Under the pieces are notes generated by a model. That model ran no database searches and was not told where the DNA came from. It was given only the letters and a program-made list of their open reading frames with translations. The position numbers were made by a program, and so were the translations under genes. From assembly GCA_020721005.1 (NCBI GenBank), contig DYNP01000020.1, positions 1 to 42,291 of the forward strand: a stretch of DNA of 42,291 nucleotides, written 5' to 3'. Shown piece after piece: positions 8,700 through 17,680 of the stretch. How positions within the stretch are numbered: the first letter of the stretch is position 1; every line of letters starts with the position of its first letter. The DNA comes from Thiomargarita sp. GTDB lineage: Bacteria > Pseudomonadota > Gammaproteobacteria > Beggiatoales > Beggiatoaceae.

Positions 8700-8757
8700 A
8701 CTCTACACAGACTCAACCCACAATAACAATTACACCATTTTCGCCTCACCATAATTG

Positions 8758-8791
8758 ACCAAGTTTTGCTAAAAACTTGGTTTCTTTTTTT
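8758..8791 (+). terminator. Rho-independent terminator of glnA
   Basis: ACCAAGTTTT (8758-8767) pairs with AAAACTTGGT (8772-8781) around a GCTA loop and is followed at once by a T-rich tract to 8791. This is a classical intrinsic terminator that separates glnA from the phosphorylase gene. Confidence 0.88.
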
Positions 8792-8841
8792 ATGCTGAGA
8801 TCCCGAAAAAAAGATAAGCTACCACCGATGGAACAAGGAAA

Positions 8842-11448
8842 ATGTCCGCACAAATATTTAACCTTGAGGTAACTCCTCTCCTACCTCCAACCCTCAATCG
8901 TCTTGAAGAAATTGCCAACAATTTATGGTACAGTTGGAACCCCAGTGCTCGTTCCCTATTTGAACACCTAGATCGAGACCTCTGGATCCAAGTGGGACAC
9001 AATCCCAAATTGTTCCTACGTAATATTGATCAATACATCCTTCAGAAAGCAGAGAAGGATCCCCAATTTTTGAAAAACTACCAAAATGTATTGGCTCAGT
9101 ATGATCATTATCACCAAGATCAGAAACCTAAAAATGGAGGAGGAGACTTGGCCACAAATGACCTCATTGCTTACTTTTGTGCAGAATATGGCTTCCACGA
9201 AAGCCTACCTGTCTACTCAGGTGGATTAGGAATTTTAGCCGGAGACCATTGTAAAACAGCCAGTGACCTTCGCCTTCCTTTCATTGCAGTGGGACTTTTT
9301 TATCACCAAGGCTATTTTACCCAACAAATCGATCCCGAAGGGCATCAACACGCAGCCTATAATCTCAATGAACCTCAACACCTGCCCATGTTCCCAGTCC
9401 TGGACAAAAATGGAGTAGATGCTCAAGTCAGCGTGGATATTGTTGACAAAACAGTCTACATCAAAGCCTGGAAACTGCAAGTTGGGCACATCACCCTTTA
9501 TCTTTTAGACACCGATGTGCCCCCCAATTCCCCAGAAACACGTGCCATTACCCATCAACTGTATGGTGGGGACCAACACATGCGCATCAAACAAGAAATT
9601 GTATTGGGTATTGGGGGAGTTAGACTGCTTAGAAAACTCGGCATCTCTCCCACAGTTTGGCATATCAACGAGGGACATGCCGCCTTCCTGATCCTAGAAA
9701 GATTGCGAGAATATCTTGACAAGGGACATTCCCTAGAAAAATCCATGGAAGTCGTGGCTTCCAATACCGTTTTCACCACCCACACCCCGGTCCCTGCCGG
9801 CCATGATCACTTTCCCCAAGACCTGATCATGCACTACCTGGGTGCTTACTGTCATCATCAACTGCATCTTCCTCGGGAACATTTTTTGGGACTGGGTTGC
9901 CTTCCCAACGATTCCCCCGATTTCAACATGACCACTTTGGCAGTCAAAGGCGCCCGCCATGTCAATGGAGTCAGCCGCATTCATGGAGAAGTTTCCTCTG
10001 AAATTTGCAAAAAATTCTGGCCCGAAATCAATCCTATAGAAAATCCAGTTACTTACGTAACCAATGGTGCCCACGTTCCCTCCCTATTGGCTAGAGACTG
10101 GGTTGAATTATTCGATCAATTTTTGGGCAAAGAATGGATCAACCGTTTATGCGATGAAGAATTTTGGCAAGGCATTCACACCAAAATTCCCGACGAACTC
10201 TTTTGGAAAGTCAAACAACAAGTCAAATCCCGCATGTTGGTTGTTGTACGAGCCGCTTTGAAAACGCAACATTTGCGCAACCAAGTCAGCGAGTCCCATT
10301 TGGAACGCATTCTCCGGTTTCTTGACCCTCAAAATCCAGACGTTCTCACTATCGGCTTTGCACGCCGTTTTGCTACCTACAAACGAGCCACCTTAATACT
10401 TAATAATTTTCAACGGCTTAAGTCCATACTGGCTGATTCTGAAAAACCAGTCGTCTTCATCTTTGCAGGCAAAGCCCACCCTGCCGATGAACCGGGTAAA
10501 AGCCTGCTCAAAACCCTTTACCAGTTGAGCATGCAACCCGAATTTGTCGGCAAATTACTTGTGGTACAAGGCTATGACTTGGGTCTTTCCCGGCGCTTGG
10601 TTTCTGGAGTCGATGTGTGGCTGAATAACCCGGTTTACCCTTTAGAAGCCAGTGGCACCTCGGGCATGAAAGTGGCTTTTAACGGCGGCATCAATCTCAG
10701 CGTGTTGGACGGTTGGTGGGGGGAAAGTTATGATGGGCGTAATGGCTGGGCAATTAAACCTTCCCCCCATGAGAGTAACCCAGAACTGCGAGATCATGAA
10801 GATGCTCGTACTTTATACGAGTTATTGCAAGATGAAGTGATTCCCCTGTATTATAGCCGGGGCAAATATAGCTATTCAGAAGGTTGGGTCAAAAAATCCA
10901 AACAATCTATGGCCACCATCTTGCCCCATTTTAATACCGTGCGCATGTTAAATGACTACCTGCGTCGCATTTACCTGCCAGCCAGTCATCATGGACAACG
11001 TCTACATGCCAATCAACTTGAAAAAGCTCAGGAACTTGCCAATTGGAAACAACATGTTCGTTCCCATTGGGGAGGTGTGCATATTCGACAAATTGAATTG
11101 CCCCAAAAACAAATTGATTATGGCGAAAATATCACGGTCAAAGTGGCAGTGCGGCTCAACAATTTGCAACCTCAAGATATTGCTGTGGAATTGTTGCTGT
11201 TCCGAAAAGTTTATCATCCAGAAGTATTGGTGACACGTTCCACAAACACAGGGGAATCGCTCTCCAATGCCTTAACAGTGGCTTATAAATTTGAGCCTGA
11301 AAAACCTCTGCCAGACACTGGAGAATATCTCTATAATCTCACATTTAAACCCGATCTGTGTGGGGGTCTCAGTTATCAAGTTCGAGTATTCCCATTCCAT
11401 GAACTGTTGACTGATCCTCATGAAATGGGTATGATGCGCTGGGTATAA
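8842..11448 (+). CDS. glgP: Alpha-glucan (glycogen/maltodextrin) phosphorylase
   Basis: This enzyme phosphorolyses alpha-1,4-glucans to glucose-1-phosphate using pyridoxal phosphate. The 868-residue product begins with a DUF3417-type helical region (LNRLEEIANNLWYSWNPSAR), then YSGGLGILAGDH, WHINEGHAAFLILERLRE and HTPVPAGHDHF. The C-terminal half has GFARRFATYKRA, KPVVFIFAGKAHPAD and EASGTSGMKVAFNGG, with the PLP-binding Lys at codon 610. This is the shorter 'TIGR02094-type' phosphorylase rather than the E. coli GlgP/MalP type. The final 120 residues (KQIDYGENITVKVAVRL onward) look like an added beta domain. AAGGAAA immediately precedes the ATG. It suggests that the cell stores glycogen or a similar glucan. 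Confidence 0.94.
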   Translation: MSAQIFNLEVTPLLPPTLNRLEEIANNLWYSWNPSARSLFEHLDRDLWIQVGHNPKLFLRNIDQYILQKAEKDPQFLKNYQNVLAQYDHYHQDQKPKNGGGDLATNDLIAYFCAEYGFHESLPVYSGGLGILAGDHCKTASDLRLPFIAVGLFYHQGYFTQQIDPEGHQHAAYNLNEPQHLPMFPVLDKNGVDAQVSVDIVDKTVYIKAWKLQVGHITLYLLDTDVPPNSPETRAITHQLYGGDQHMRIKQEIVLGIGGVRLLRKLGISPTVWHINEGHAAFLILERLREYLDKGHSLEKSMEVVASNTVFTTHTPVPAGHDHFPQDLIMHYLGAYCHHQLHLPREHFLGLGCLPNDSPDFNMTTLAVKGARHVNGVSRIHGEVSSEICKKFWPEINPIENPVTYVTNGAHVPSLLARDWVELFDQFLGKEWINRLCDEEFWQGIHTKIPDELFWKVKQQVKSRMLVVVRAALKTQHLRNQVSESHLERILRFLDPQNPDVLTIGFARRFATYKRATLILNNFQRLKSILADSEKPVVFIFAGKAHPADEPGKSLLKTLYQLSMQPEFVGKLLVVQGYDLGLSRRLVSGVDVWLNNPVYPLEASGTSGMKVAFNGGINLSVLDGWWGESYDGRNGWAIKPSPHESNPELRDHEDARTLYELLQDEVIPLYYSRGKYSYSEGWVKKSKQSMATILPHFNTVRMLNDYLRRIYLPASHHGQRLHANQLEKAQELANWKQHVRSHWGGVHIRQIELPQKQIDYGENITVKVAVRLNNLQPQDIAVELLLFRKVYHPEVLVTRSTNTGESLSNALTVAYKFEPEKPLPDTGEYLYNLTFKPDLCGGLSYQVRVFPFHELLTDPHEMGMMRWV

Positions 11449-11455
11449 AATTTGT

Positions 11456-11480
11456 GGGGAGCGAACCTCTCTTGCTCCCC
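11456..11480 (+). terminator. Hairpin after glgP
   Basis: GGGGAGC (11456-11462) pairs with GCTCCCC (11474-11480), and flanking T/A bases extend the stem by one pair. It begins 7 bases after the glgP stop. The stem is GC-rich but no T-run follows. Confidence 0.55.
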
Positions 11481-11565
11481 ATAACTTGGTTCATTTCCCC
11501 AGCGAAATTCAAAAAATTCTTGCTGTTTAAAGTAGTTACCTTATTTTCATCACAGGAGAATTGTT

Positions 11566-12321
11566 ATGATGAAAACGTTCATTCCCTTACTACTGTGTCT
11601 ATATTTACCCATTACCTATGCTCAGGATTTTAATCTGTTTGATCCGGAACGCGGGCGTCCACCTCCAGCCCCTCCCAAGTCTCAAACTCCTCCTTCCAAC
11701 CCCTTTGCCCCCAAAATACCTCCCAAACCAGTAACTCCTCCACCTCCTCCCCAAAAACAGTTGCAACCTCAAAAAGATTTTGTTTTACGGGGTACCAGTA
11801 TTATTGGGGAGAAACGCATCGCCATTTTGCAAGCTCCCGATGGTAAACAAATCATACAATATTTTGAGGGTAATAAAAAAACTCCCATTGTAGACCATAC
11901 CAATTATTTTCTGATTGGGTTAGAGGCCAGGGAAGTGGTGATTGAATATCCGGAAGATGCACCTTGTCGTCAGTCTCGAGCAGAGCAATTGCAATGCAGT
12001 CCAGATCAGAAAAGTGCAGTGCTTAAACTGGTGGCTTTGGATGCCATTGCTCCACCCACTCCACCGATTGCTCCCATTCCGGCCCCGATACCCCCTCCTC
12101 AAGTGGGAAATCCACCTGATGGACAACCTGTTACATTATCTCCTTTCGGGCAGCCGCGGGAATTGACTCCTGAAGAGCAGCAAAAGCGGGAAGAAGAGCG
12201 TCAAAAACGGGCAGAGTTATACAAGAATTTTCAGAAACGGGTGATTAATCCAGAAGATGTGCCTCCAGGAATGCGTTTGGTCAGAACTCCATTTGGAGAT
12301 CGCTTAGTGCCTGAAAAATAA
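11566..12321 (+). CDS. Exported proline-rich protein with a GspC/PilP-like core, function unknown
   Basis: I do not recognise this as a named protein. A signal peptide covers about residues 1-20 (LLLCLYLPITYA before QDFN). Residues 30-70 are Pro-rich (PPPAPPKS, PPPPPQKQ). Residues 70-155 form a compact stretch with VLRGTSIIGEKRIAILQAPDGK, NYFLIGLEAREVVIEY and AVLKLVAL, which resembles the HR domain of GspC/PilP secretion and pilus assembly proteins. A second Pro-rich stretch and a charged helix (EEQQKREEERQKRAELYKNF) precede the end VPPGMRLVRTPFGDRLVP. Two Cys lie in the middle (APCRQS, LQCSPD). It stands alone between glgP and a convergent accC, with GGAGAA 8-13 bases before the ATG. The GspC/PilP likeness is by pattern only. 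Confidence 0.7.
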   Translation: MMKTFIPLLLCLYLPITYAQDFNLFDPERGRPPPAPPKSQTPPSNPFAPKIPPKPVTPPPPPQKQLQPQKDFVLRGTSIIGEKRIAILQAPDGKQIIQYFEGNKKTPIVDHTNYFLIGLEAREVVIEYPEDAPCRQSRAEQLQCSPDQKSAVLKLVALDAIAPPTPPIAPIPAPIPPPQVGNPPDGQPVTLSPFGQPRELTPEEQQKREEERQKRAELYKNFQKRVINPEDVPPGMRLVRTPFGDRLVPEK

Positions 12322-12383
12322 GGTTTTTTAGGAGAGTTGATTGAAAAAGTAGCTGGGGTAAGCACGCCTTAATTCATGCCCAG

Positions 12384-12543
12384 ACCGTGTAGGATGTGCT
12401 GAGCGTTGTTTGTGAAGCGCATCAATTGAGGAAGGCAATATTGAGTTTCGATAATTTTGTCACTGTGTTTATTCGGTAGATCGGGGAAATACTTAACGCG
12501 ACAGATGCGCTTCGCAAAAAACGCTCAGCACATCTTACACGGT
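12384..12543. repeat. Palindromic element, copy 1 (MITE-like) at a convergent gene junction
   Basis: Two 40-base arms (12384-12423 and 12504-12543) are near-perfect inverted repeats, with GTAGGATGTGCTGAGCG on one side and CGCTCAGCACATCTTACAC on the other. They flank an 80-base non-coding centre. T8 follows at 12543-12550. A second copy with the same arms and a related centre lies at 34989-35198. It sits between the convergent ends of the 11566 gene and accC and could terminate transcription from both. Confidence 0.8.
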
Positions 12544-12590
12544 TTTTTTTATGGTTCGTTAGCGATATGTTAATGCCGTGATAACAGGAC

Positions 12591-13934
12591 CTAATTCATG
12601 CCTAATTTTTTTTCTAGATAGTGAATATTGAGACCGCCGGCTTGAAAACTGGCGTCCATAAGCAGGGATTGGTGCAAAGGGATATTGGTTTTAATGCCAT
12701 CAATGATCATTTCCTCCAGAGCCATTCTCATACGAGCCATGGCAGATTCCCGAGTATCACTGAAGGTGATGAGTTTGCCAATGAGGGAATCATAGTAAGG
12801 GGGCACTTGGTAACCACTGTACAAGTGGGTATCCACTCTCACTCCAGGCCCCCCTGGAGCATGGTAGCGGGTAACGGTGCCAGGTGAGGGAAGAAAGGTG
12901 TCGGGATCTTCGGCATTGATACGGCATTCCATGGCATGCCCACGTATTTTGATATCTTCTTGTCGGTATTGTAACAGTTCTCCCGCTGCAATTCTCAACT
13001 GTTCTCGCACAATGTCTATGCCCGTGATAAATTCGGTGACTGGATGTTCCACCTGCAATCGAGTGTTCATTTCGATGAAATAAAATTGTCCTTCTTCATA
13101 TAGGAATTCAAAGGTCCCAGCGCCTCGATAGCCAATGTCTCGGCAGGCTTGGGCACATCGTTCGCCAATGGTGCGTCGTTGTTCTTCTGTCAAGTGAGGG
13201 GCTGGGGCTTCTTCGATAATTTTTTGATGACGACGTTGTAGAGAACAATCACGTTCTCCAAGATAAATGGCGTTTCCATGGGCATCGGCTAATACTTGTA
13301 TTTCTATATGTCGCGGATTTTCTAGGTATTTTTCCATATACACTTGGTCATTCCCAAAGGCAGCTGCCGCTTCACTTCGGGTCAGAGAAATGGCATTATG
13401 GAGGGCGGCTTCACTTCTGACTACTCTCATACCTCGTCCGCCTCCTCCTCCAGCAGCTTTAATAATGACCGGGTAACCAATATCCCTAGCCAGTCGAGTG
13501 TTCTTTTTGATATCCTCCCCTAAAGCACTATTAGAGCCAGGAACGCAGGGTACTCCGGCTTTTTTCATGGTGGCAATGGCAGAGACTTTGTCTCCCATCA
13601 AACGAATGGTTTCCGGGCGGGGACCAATGAAGATGAAGCCGCTTTTTTCAACTTGTTCTGCAAAATCAGCATTTTCTGAGAGAAAACCATAACCTGGGTG
13701 AATGGCGACTGCATCTGTGACTTCTGCTGCACTGATGACGGCAGGAATGTTGAGATAGCTGCTGATGGAAGGGGGGGGACCAATGCAAACTGATTCATCG
13801 GCCAGTCGCACATGTTTAAGATCTCGATCTGCCGAGGAGTGAATGGCGACGACTCGGATTCCCAATTCCCGGCAGGCTCGCAAGATCCGCAGGGCAATTT
13901 CTCCTCGATTGGCAATTACTACTTTGGACAACAT
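12591..13934 (-). CDS. accC: Biotin carboxylase subunit of acetyl-CoA carboxylase
   Basis: AccC carboxylates biotin on AccB using ATP and bicarbonate, the first half-reaction of malonyl-CoA synthesis. The open frame reaches 14015, but ATG 13934-13932 gives [20 protein letters not shown], the family start, and a 447-residue product (E. coli 449). Motifs are [14 protein letters not shown], the ATP-grasp glycine loop [48 protein letters not shown] (catalytic Glu/Arg) and the C-terminal [16 protein letters not shown]. It is the last gene of aroQ-accB-accC, 126 bases after accB. Confidence 0.98.
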   Translation of the reverse strand: MLSKVVIANRGEIALRILRACRELGIRVVAIHSSADRDLKHVRLADESVCIGPPPSISSYLNIPAVISAAEVTDAVAIHPGYGFLSENADFAEQVEKSGFIFIGPRPETIRLMGDKVSAIATMKKAGVPCVPGSNSALGEDIKKNTRLARDIGYPVIIKAAGGGGGRGMRVVRSEAALHNAISLTRSEAAAAFGNDQVYMEKYLENPRHIEIQVLADAHGNAIYLGERDCSLQRRHQKIIEEAPAPHLTEEQRRTIGERCAQACRDIGYRGAGTFEFLYEEGQFYFIEMNTRLQVEHPVTEFITGIDIVREQLRIAAGELLQYRQEDIKIRGHAMECRINAEDPDTFLPSPGTVTRYHAPGGPGVRVDTHLYSGYQVPPYYDSLIGKLITFSDTRESAMARMRMALEEMIIDGIKTNIPLHQSLLMDASFQAGGLNIHYLEKKLGMN

Positions 13935-14060
13935 GTTGTTTTTCCTATAATTGGTGGGCAATAATGCAGTTGAGTTGAGATTTTTGGAGGTGAAGCTTTT
14001 GGGAAAGGTGAGCAAAACGGGGTTTTACTCACCTAGGGAGATGCCGGTTATATTTCCGGA

Positions 14061-14516
14061 TTATTCAATGACAAAGAGAGGTTCTCCATACTCAACCGGG
14101 GCGCCATTTTCAACCAGGATTTTGCTAACCGTTCCGGTTTTATCAGAGGTGATTTGGTTGAGAATCTTCATGGCTTCGATGACACATAAGGTGTCTCCCT
14201 CATTCACGGTATTACCCACTTCGACAAAGGGTTTATTGGCGGGAGAGGAAGCACGATAGAAGGTGCCAACTATAGGAGAAGTGATCACATGCCCTTTAGG
14301 GGCAGCAGCTGGCACGGTTTCCGAAGATGCCATTTGATTGGTAATTGACATAGGAGGAGGGGGCATAGCAATCGCCATTTGGGAGAATGGAGTCATTTGG
14401 GCAGTCGTTGGGTAACGGCTGATCCGTACAGATTCCTCTCCTTCATGAATTTCGATTTCAGCCACTCCTGAAGTTTCGATGAGTTCAATGAGTTTTTTTA
14501 CTTTTCGAATGTCCAT
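14061..14516 (-). CDS. accB: Biotin carboxyl carrier protein of acetyl-CoA carboxylase
   Basis: AccB carries the biotin that shuttles carboxyl groups between AccC and the carboxyltransferase. The 151-residue protein starts [23 protein letters not shown], as in other BCCPs. It has a Pro/Ala/Met linker (residues 45-75) and a biotinyl domain with [13 protein letters not shown] (the thumb) and [11 protein letters not shown], in which Lys117 should be biotinylated. The usual EAMKMMN is EAMKILN here, a mild variation. It starts four bases after the aroQ stop, so translation is probably coupled. Confidence 0.98.
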   Translation of the reverse strand: MDIRKVKKLIELIETSGVAEIEIHEGEESVRISRYPTTAQMTPFSQMAIAMPPPPMSITNQMASSETVPAAAPKGHVITSPIVGTFYRASSPANKPFVEVGNTVNEGDTLCVIEAMKILNQITSDKTGTVSKILVENGAPVEYGEPLFVIE

Positions 14517-14520
14517 ATCA

Positions 14521-14961
14521 CTATCTCGAATTGGATAAGATACTTAATACAGCTTGTAGTGCCAAGGAATAGACTCGTGGCCCAAGCCCGCTGATTACGC
14601 CAGATGCAATATCTGAGAAGTAGGAGTGTTGACGAAAAGGTTCTCGAGCACTCACATTGGTCAGGTGAACTTCGATAAAACGAATATTGACCGCCAATAT
14701 TGCATCTCGCAGGGCTATGCTAGTGTGGCTAAAAGCGGCAGGATTGATGATCATAAAATCAATAGATTCCTTTCGAGCTGCGTGTATTCTCTCAATTAAT
14801 TCCGATTCAGAATTGCTTTGAAAGTGAAGAATTTGATGGTCCCCGGCAATAGAATTTAATTGCTGGTTGATGGCTTCTAAAGTCATTTTGCCGTAATGTT
14901 CTGGTTCTCGTTCACCCAATAAATTTAAATTCGGTCCATTTAACACAAGTATTTTAAACAT
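14521..14961 (-). CDS. aroQ: Type II 3-dehydroquinate dehydratase
   Basis: AroQ converts 3-dehydroquinate to 3-dehydroshikimate in aromatic amino-acid synthesis. The 146-residue product shows [20 protein letters not shown] (active-site Arg and Tyr loop), [31 protein letters not shown] and [18 protein letters not shown] (the His, Arg and Ser/Asn of the active site). Length and motifs are standard. It is the first gene of aroQ-accB-accC, the usual gammaproteobacterial arrangement. prmA, often found after accC, is absent. The 148-base gap to the divergent kinase gene should hold both promoters. Confidence 0.97.
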   Translation of the reverse strand: MFKILVLNGPNLNLLGEREPEHYGKMTLEAINQQLNSIAGDHQILHFQSNSESELIERIHAARKESIDFMIINPAAFSHTSIALRDAILAVNIRFIEVHLTNVSAREPFRQHSYFSDIASGVISGLGPRVYSLALQAVLSILSNSR

Positions 14962-15109
14962 GTCAGTGTTTACTCAGGAGTTGGTGTCATTTGAATTTCT
15001 ACAATTGAGTCTTCATGTTAAAATAAATCATGTTGACCCAGTTTGGTTGTCAGTGGTTATTATCAAACCCGTCTATTAACCTTAATTAGGATTGCCCCGC
15101 TATTTTTCC

Positions 15110-17611
15110 ATGTCCTCTGATCTAGTAATATCTGACCTTTGTATTCGCTGCTTCCAGAATAAAGGCCACGCTGGACCTATTTGTCCGTCCTGTCATTTCA
15201 ATGAACAGCACTACAAAGGGCATCCGTTATTTTTGAAACCCCGCTCTGCTTTAAAAGGATACTATTGGATTGGTAACCCCCTAGGACAAGGGGGGTTTGG
15301 TATTACCTATCTTGGGTTGGATCGTTGGTTACAGAAAAAAGTGGCTATCAAGGAATACCTACCTTCTGCTCTGGCCACCCGAGATTTTTTAACCGCAATG
15401 GTCATCCCGATGAAGCCTCAAGAAACCGCGTTTTATCAGGGTCTACAATTGTTTATTGACGAAGCTAGAAATCTAGCCAAATTTGATCATCTGCATATTG
15501 TACGGGTTACCCACTTCTTTGAGGAAAATCAAACGGCTTACATGGTCATGGATTATTTAGAAGGCAATAATGCAGAAGCTATTGTAAACCAAGCCGACCA
15601 ACTTATGGCAGTAGAATCGGCGTTAGCAATTGTCCTACCAATTTTAGAAGCATTGCACACTATTCATCAGCAGCATTTGTACCACCGAGACATTTCACTG
15701 CAAAATATTCGTATTTTAACGGATGGTACTCCTGTACTCATTGATTTTGGAGCAGCTCGCCACATTGTGGGCACGCAAAGCCACAGTTTAGACCTGGTAT
15801 TGAAACAAGGATATTCTCCGCTAGAGCAATATTCCGGCAAAGGAAAAATTGGCCCTTGGACCGATATCTACGCTTGTTCTGCCGTACTTTATACCTTACT
15901 TACCGGACAACTTCCCCCCCCTTCTCCGGATCGATTTTGTGGAGACAGTTTAATTCCTTTAAGTACACTTCGTCCTGAAATACCCGAAAATATTCAAAAA
16001 GCAGTTATGCAAGCACTCTCTATTCAACCGGAAGAACGCTTTCAAACGGTAACTGCCTTTATAGACGCATTAACTTCCGATTCCTCATCCCCTATCACTG
16101 ACCTAACCCTGACTTCAATTCCCAACCCTAAAACCATTCCCCTCCCCTCAAATCTGTACTTTATCCCCCTCCTATTGGGTCTCCTGACCACTGCCCTCTA
16201 CAGCCCTCCCTTATCCTTGTTCCCCCTCACTCAACTGTTAGCCCAAGCCCACAATGCCCGAAACAATGCCCATTATGAACAAGCTTATCAAACCTATCAC
16301 TACATTCTCCAACATTGGCCCTTGGAACCCACTGCCCAACGAGAATTAAATCAACTGCTTGACGACATTTACCAACGAGCTCAACAAACCTATCAAACTC
16401 AACAATGGACCTCCAGTTTAGAATGGACACAATTGGGACTAAAAATCAAACCGGAAGACGCTCGTCTAAACGCACTGCAAACCCATAACAATGCCCAATT
16501 GGCCCAACAGGCCCACACTCAACAACTCCAAAAAGCGGCTCACCACAGCCAAATTGGACAACTTGAAGAAGCCTACAACCTCTATCAACAAGTACTTCAA
16601 GATAATCCTCAACATTCCACTGCTCAACAAGGTTTAGCACAACTGGCCCAACAATATCAACAACGGGCAGAAACCGATCCCACTTGGCTTTCCACCGCTC
16701 TCCACAGATTCCCAACTCATGCAGGGTTGCGCAACTTACATAAACAACAACAAACTCAACACTGGATAACCCAGCAATTTAAGAAAGCCCAACAACAACT
16801 CCTGGCCCTGCGACTCACAGAGCCTTCGGGGGACAATGCTTATCAAACCTACCAAACTATTTTAAACACACTGCCCAACCACCCAGAAGCCCAACAGGGC
16901 CTCTTCAAAATTGCCGAAGAATACTTAAAATTAGCCCAAATTAAACGAGATGACATCCAAAAAAACCTGGAACTAATTGACAAAGGTTTGCGTATTGTTC
17001 CCACTCATTCTGGATTGCACGCATTACGCAACCAACTGTTGGCTGAGTCTCAACTTATTCCCAAATCATCTCCCCCCATCACCACAATTCAACCCCTACT
17101 TTCTCCCCCAATCCCAACTAAAGTACCGGTCCCAAATCAAACCAGCGCGGACCCTAAAATCACAATCCCCCCCAATCCACCCACGACTCCTGCTATTTCT
17201 ACTACCCCTTCGCCAAAACCAACAGCGACCCTCAAGGATGATCCCATTTCCAAACTATTGGCTACCGCCGATTACTTTCTACAAACTGGGCAATTTGACA
17301 AGGCCACTCAAGCTTACCATAATATTCTCCTCATTGTCCCAGCTCATTCCCCAGCCCAACAACAATTACAATACATTGCCAATTACTATCGACAATTGGC
17401 CCAACAATACTATCAACAACAACAGTTTACTGACGGTTTATCTACCATTCAAAAAGGCCTGCTAGCCAATCCCAACAATCAGGACCTATTGACATTGCGA
17501 GAACAATTGCAACAAGCTCAACATCAAGCCACACTTCAAAATAACCCTCCACCCAAAAAAGAGGAATCCGAAAAAAATCCCAACAACCCTCTTTTTACCC
17601 CTTCCTTCTAA
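15110..17611 (+). CDS. Membrane Ser/Thr protein kinase with N-terminal zinc ribbon and TPR repeats
   Basis: This is a predicted Hanks-type kinase. Residues 11-28 form a CxxC-x10-CxxC zinc ribbon. The kinase domain (about 50-325) has LGQGGFGITYLG (glycine loop), VAIKEYLP (Lys81), YHRDISLQNI (Asp194), LIDFGAAR (Asp212) and WTDIYACSAVLYTLLTG. The usual Lys two residues after HRD is Ser here, as in many bacterial HRDIS-type kinases. One membrane helix follows at about 348-367, and then a Gln/His/Ala-rich TPR region (about 370-670 and again 710-800) separated by a Pro/Thr linker. The kinase is therefore cytoplasmic and the TPRs are probably periplasmic. I chose ATG 15110; an in-frame TTG at 15092 would add six residues. 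It is divergent from aroQ, with M48 protease next. Confidence 0.9.
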   Translation: MSSDLVISDLCIRCFQNKGHAGPICPSCHFNEQHYKGHPLFLKPRSALKGYYWIGNPLGQGGFGITYLGLDRWLQKKVAIKEYLPSALATRDFLTAMVIPMKPQETAFYQGLQLFIDEARNLAKFDHLHIVRVTHFFEENQTAYMVMDYLEGNNAEAIVNQADQLMAVESALAIVLPILEALHTIHQQHLYHRDISLQNIRILTDGTPVLIDFGAARHIVGTQSHSLDLVLKQGYSPLEQYSGKGKIGPWTDIYACSAVLYTLLTGQLPPPSPDRFCGDSLIPLSTLRPEIPENIQKAVMQALSIQPEERFQTVTAFIDALTSDSSSPITDLTLTSIPNPKTIPLPSNLYFIPLLLGLLTTALYSPPLSLFPLTQLLAQAHNARNNAHYEQAYQTYHYILQHWPLEPTAQRELNQLLDDIYQRAQQTYQTQQWTSSLEWTQLGLKIKPEDARLNALQTHNNAQLAQQAHTQQLQKAAHHSQIGQLEEAYNLYQQVLQDNPQHSTAQQGLAQLAQQYQQRAETDPTWLSTALHRFPTHAGLRNLHKQQQTQHWITQQFKKAQQQLLALRLTEPSGDNAYQTYQTILNTLPNHPEAQQGLFKIAEEYLKLAQIKRDDIQKNLELIDKGLRIVPTHSGLHALRNQLLAESQLIPKSSPPITTIQPLLSPPIPTKVPVPNQTSADPKITIPPNPPTTPAISTTPSPKPTATLKDDPISKLLATADYFLQTGQFDKATQAYHNILLIVPAHSPAQQQLQYIANYYRQLAQQYYQQQQFTDGLSTIQKGLLANPNNQDLLTLREQLQQAQHQATLQNNPPPKKEESEKNPNNPLFTPSF

Positions 17612-17680
17612 CTCCAGTTTTCAAAATGATTAGTGGACACCCGGTTCGGTCCTCTTCCAACTCAAACTAAGGTATTGATA

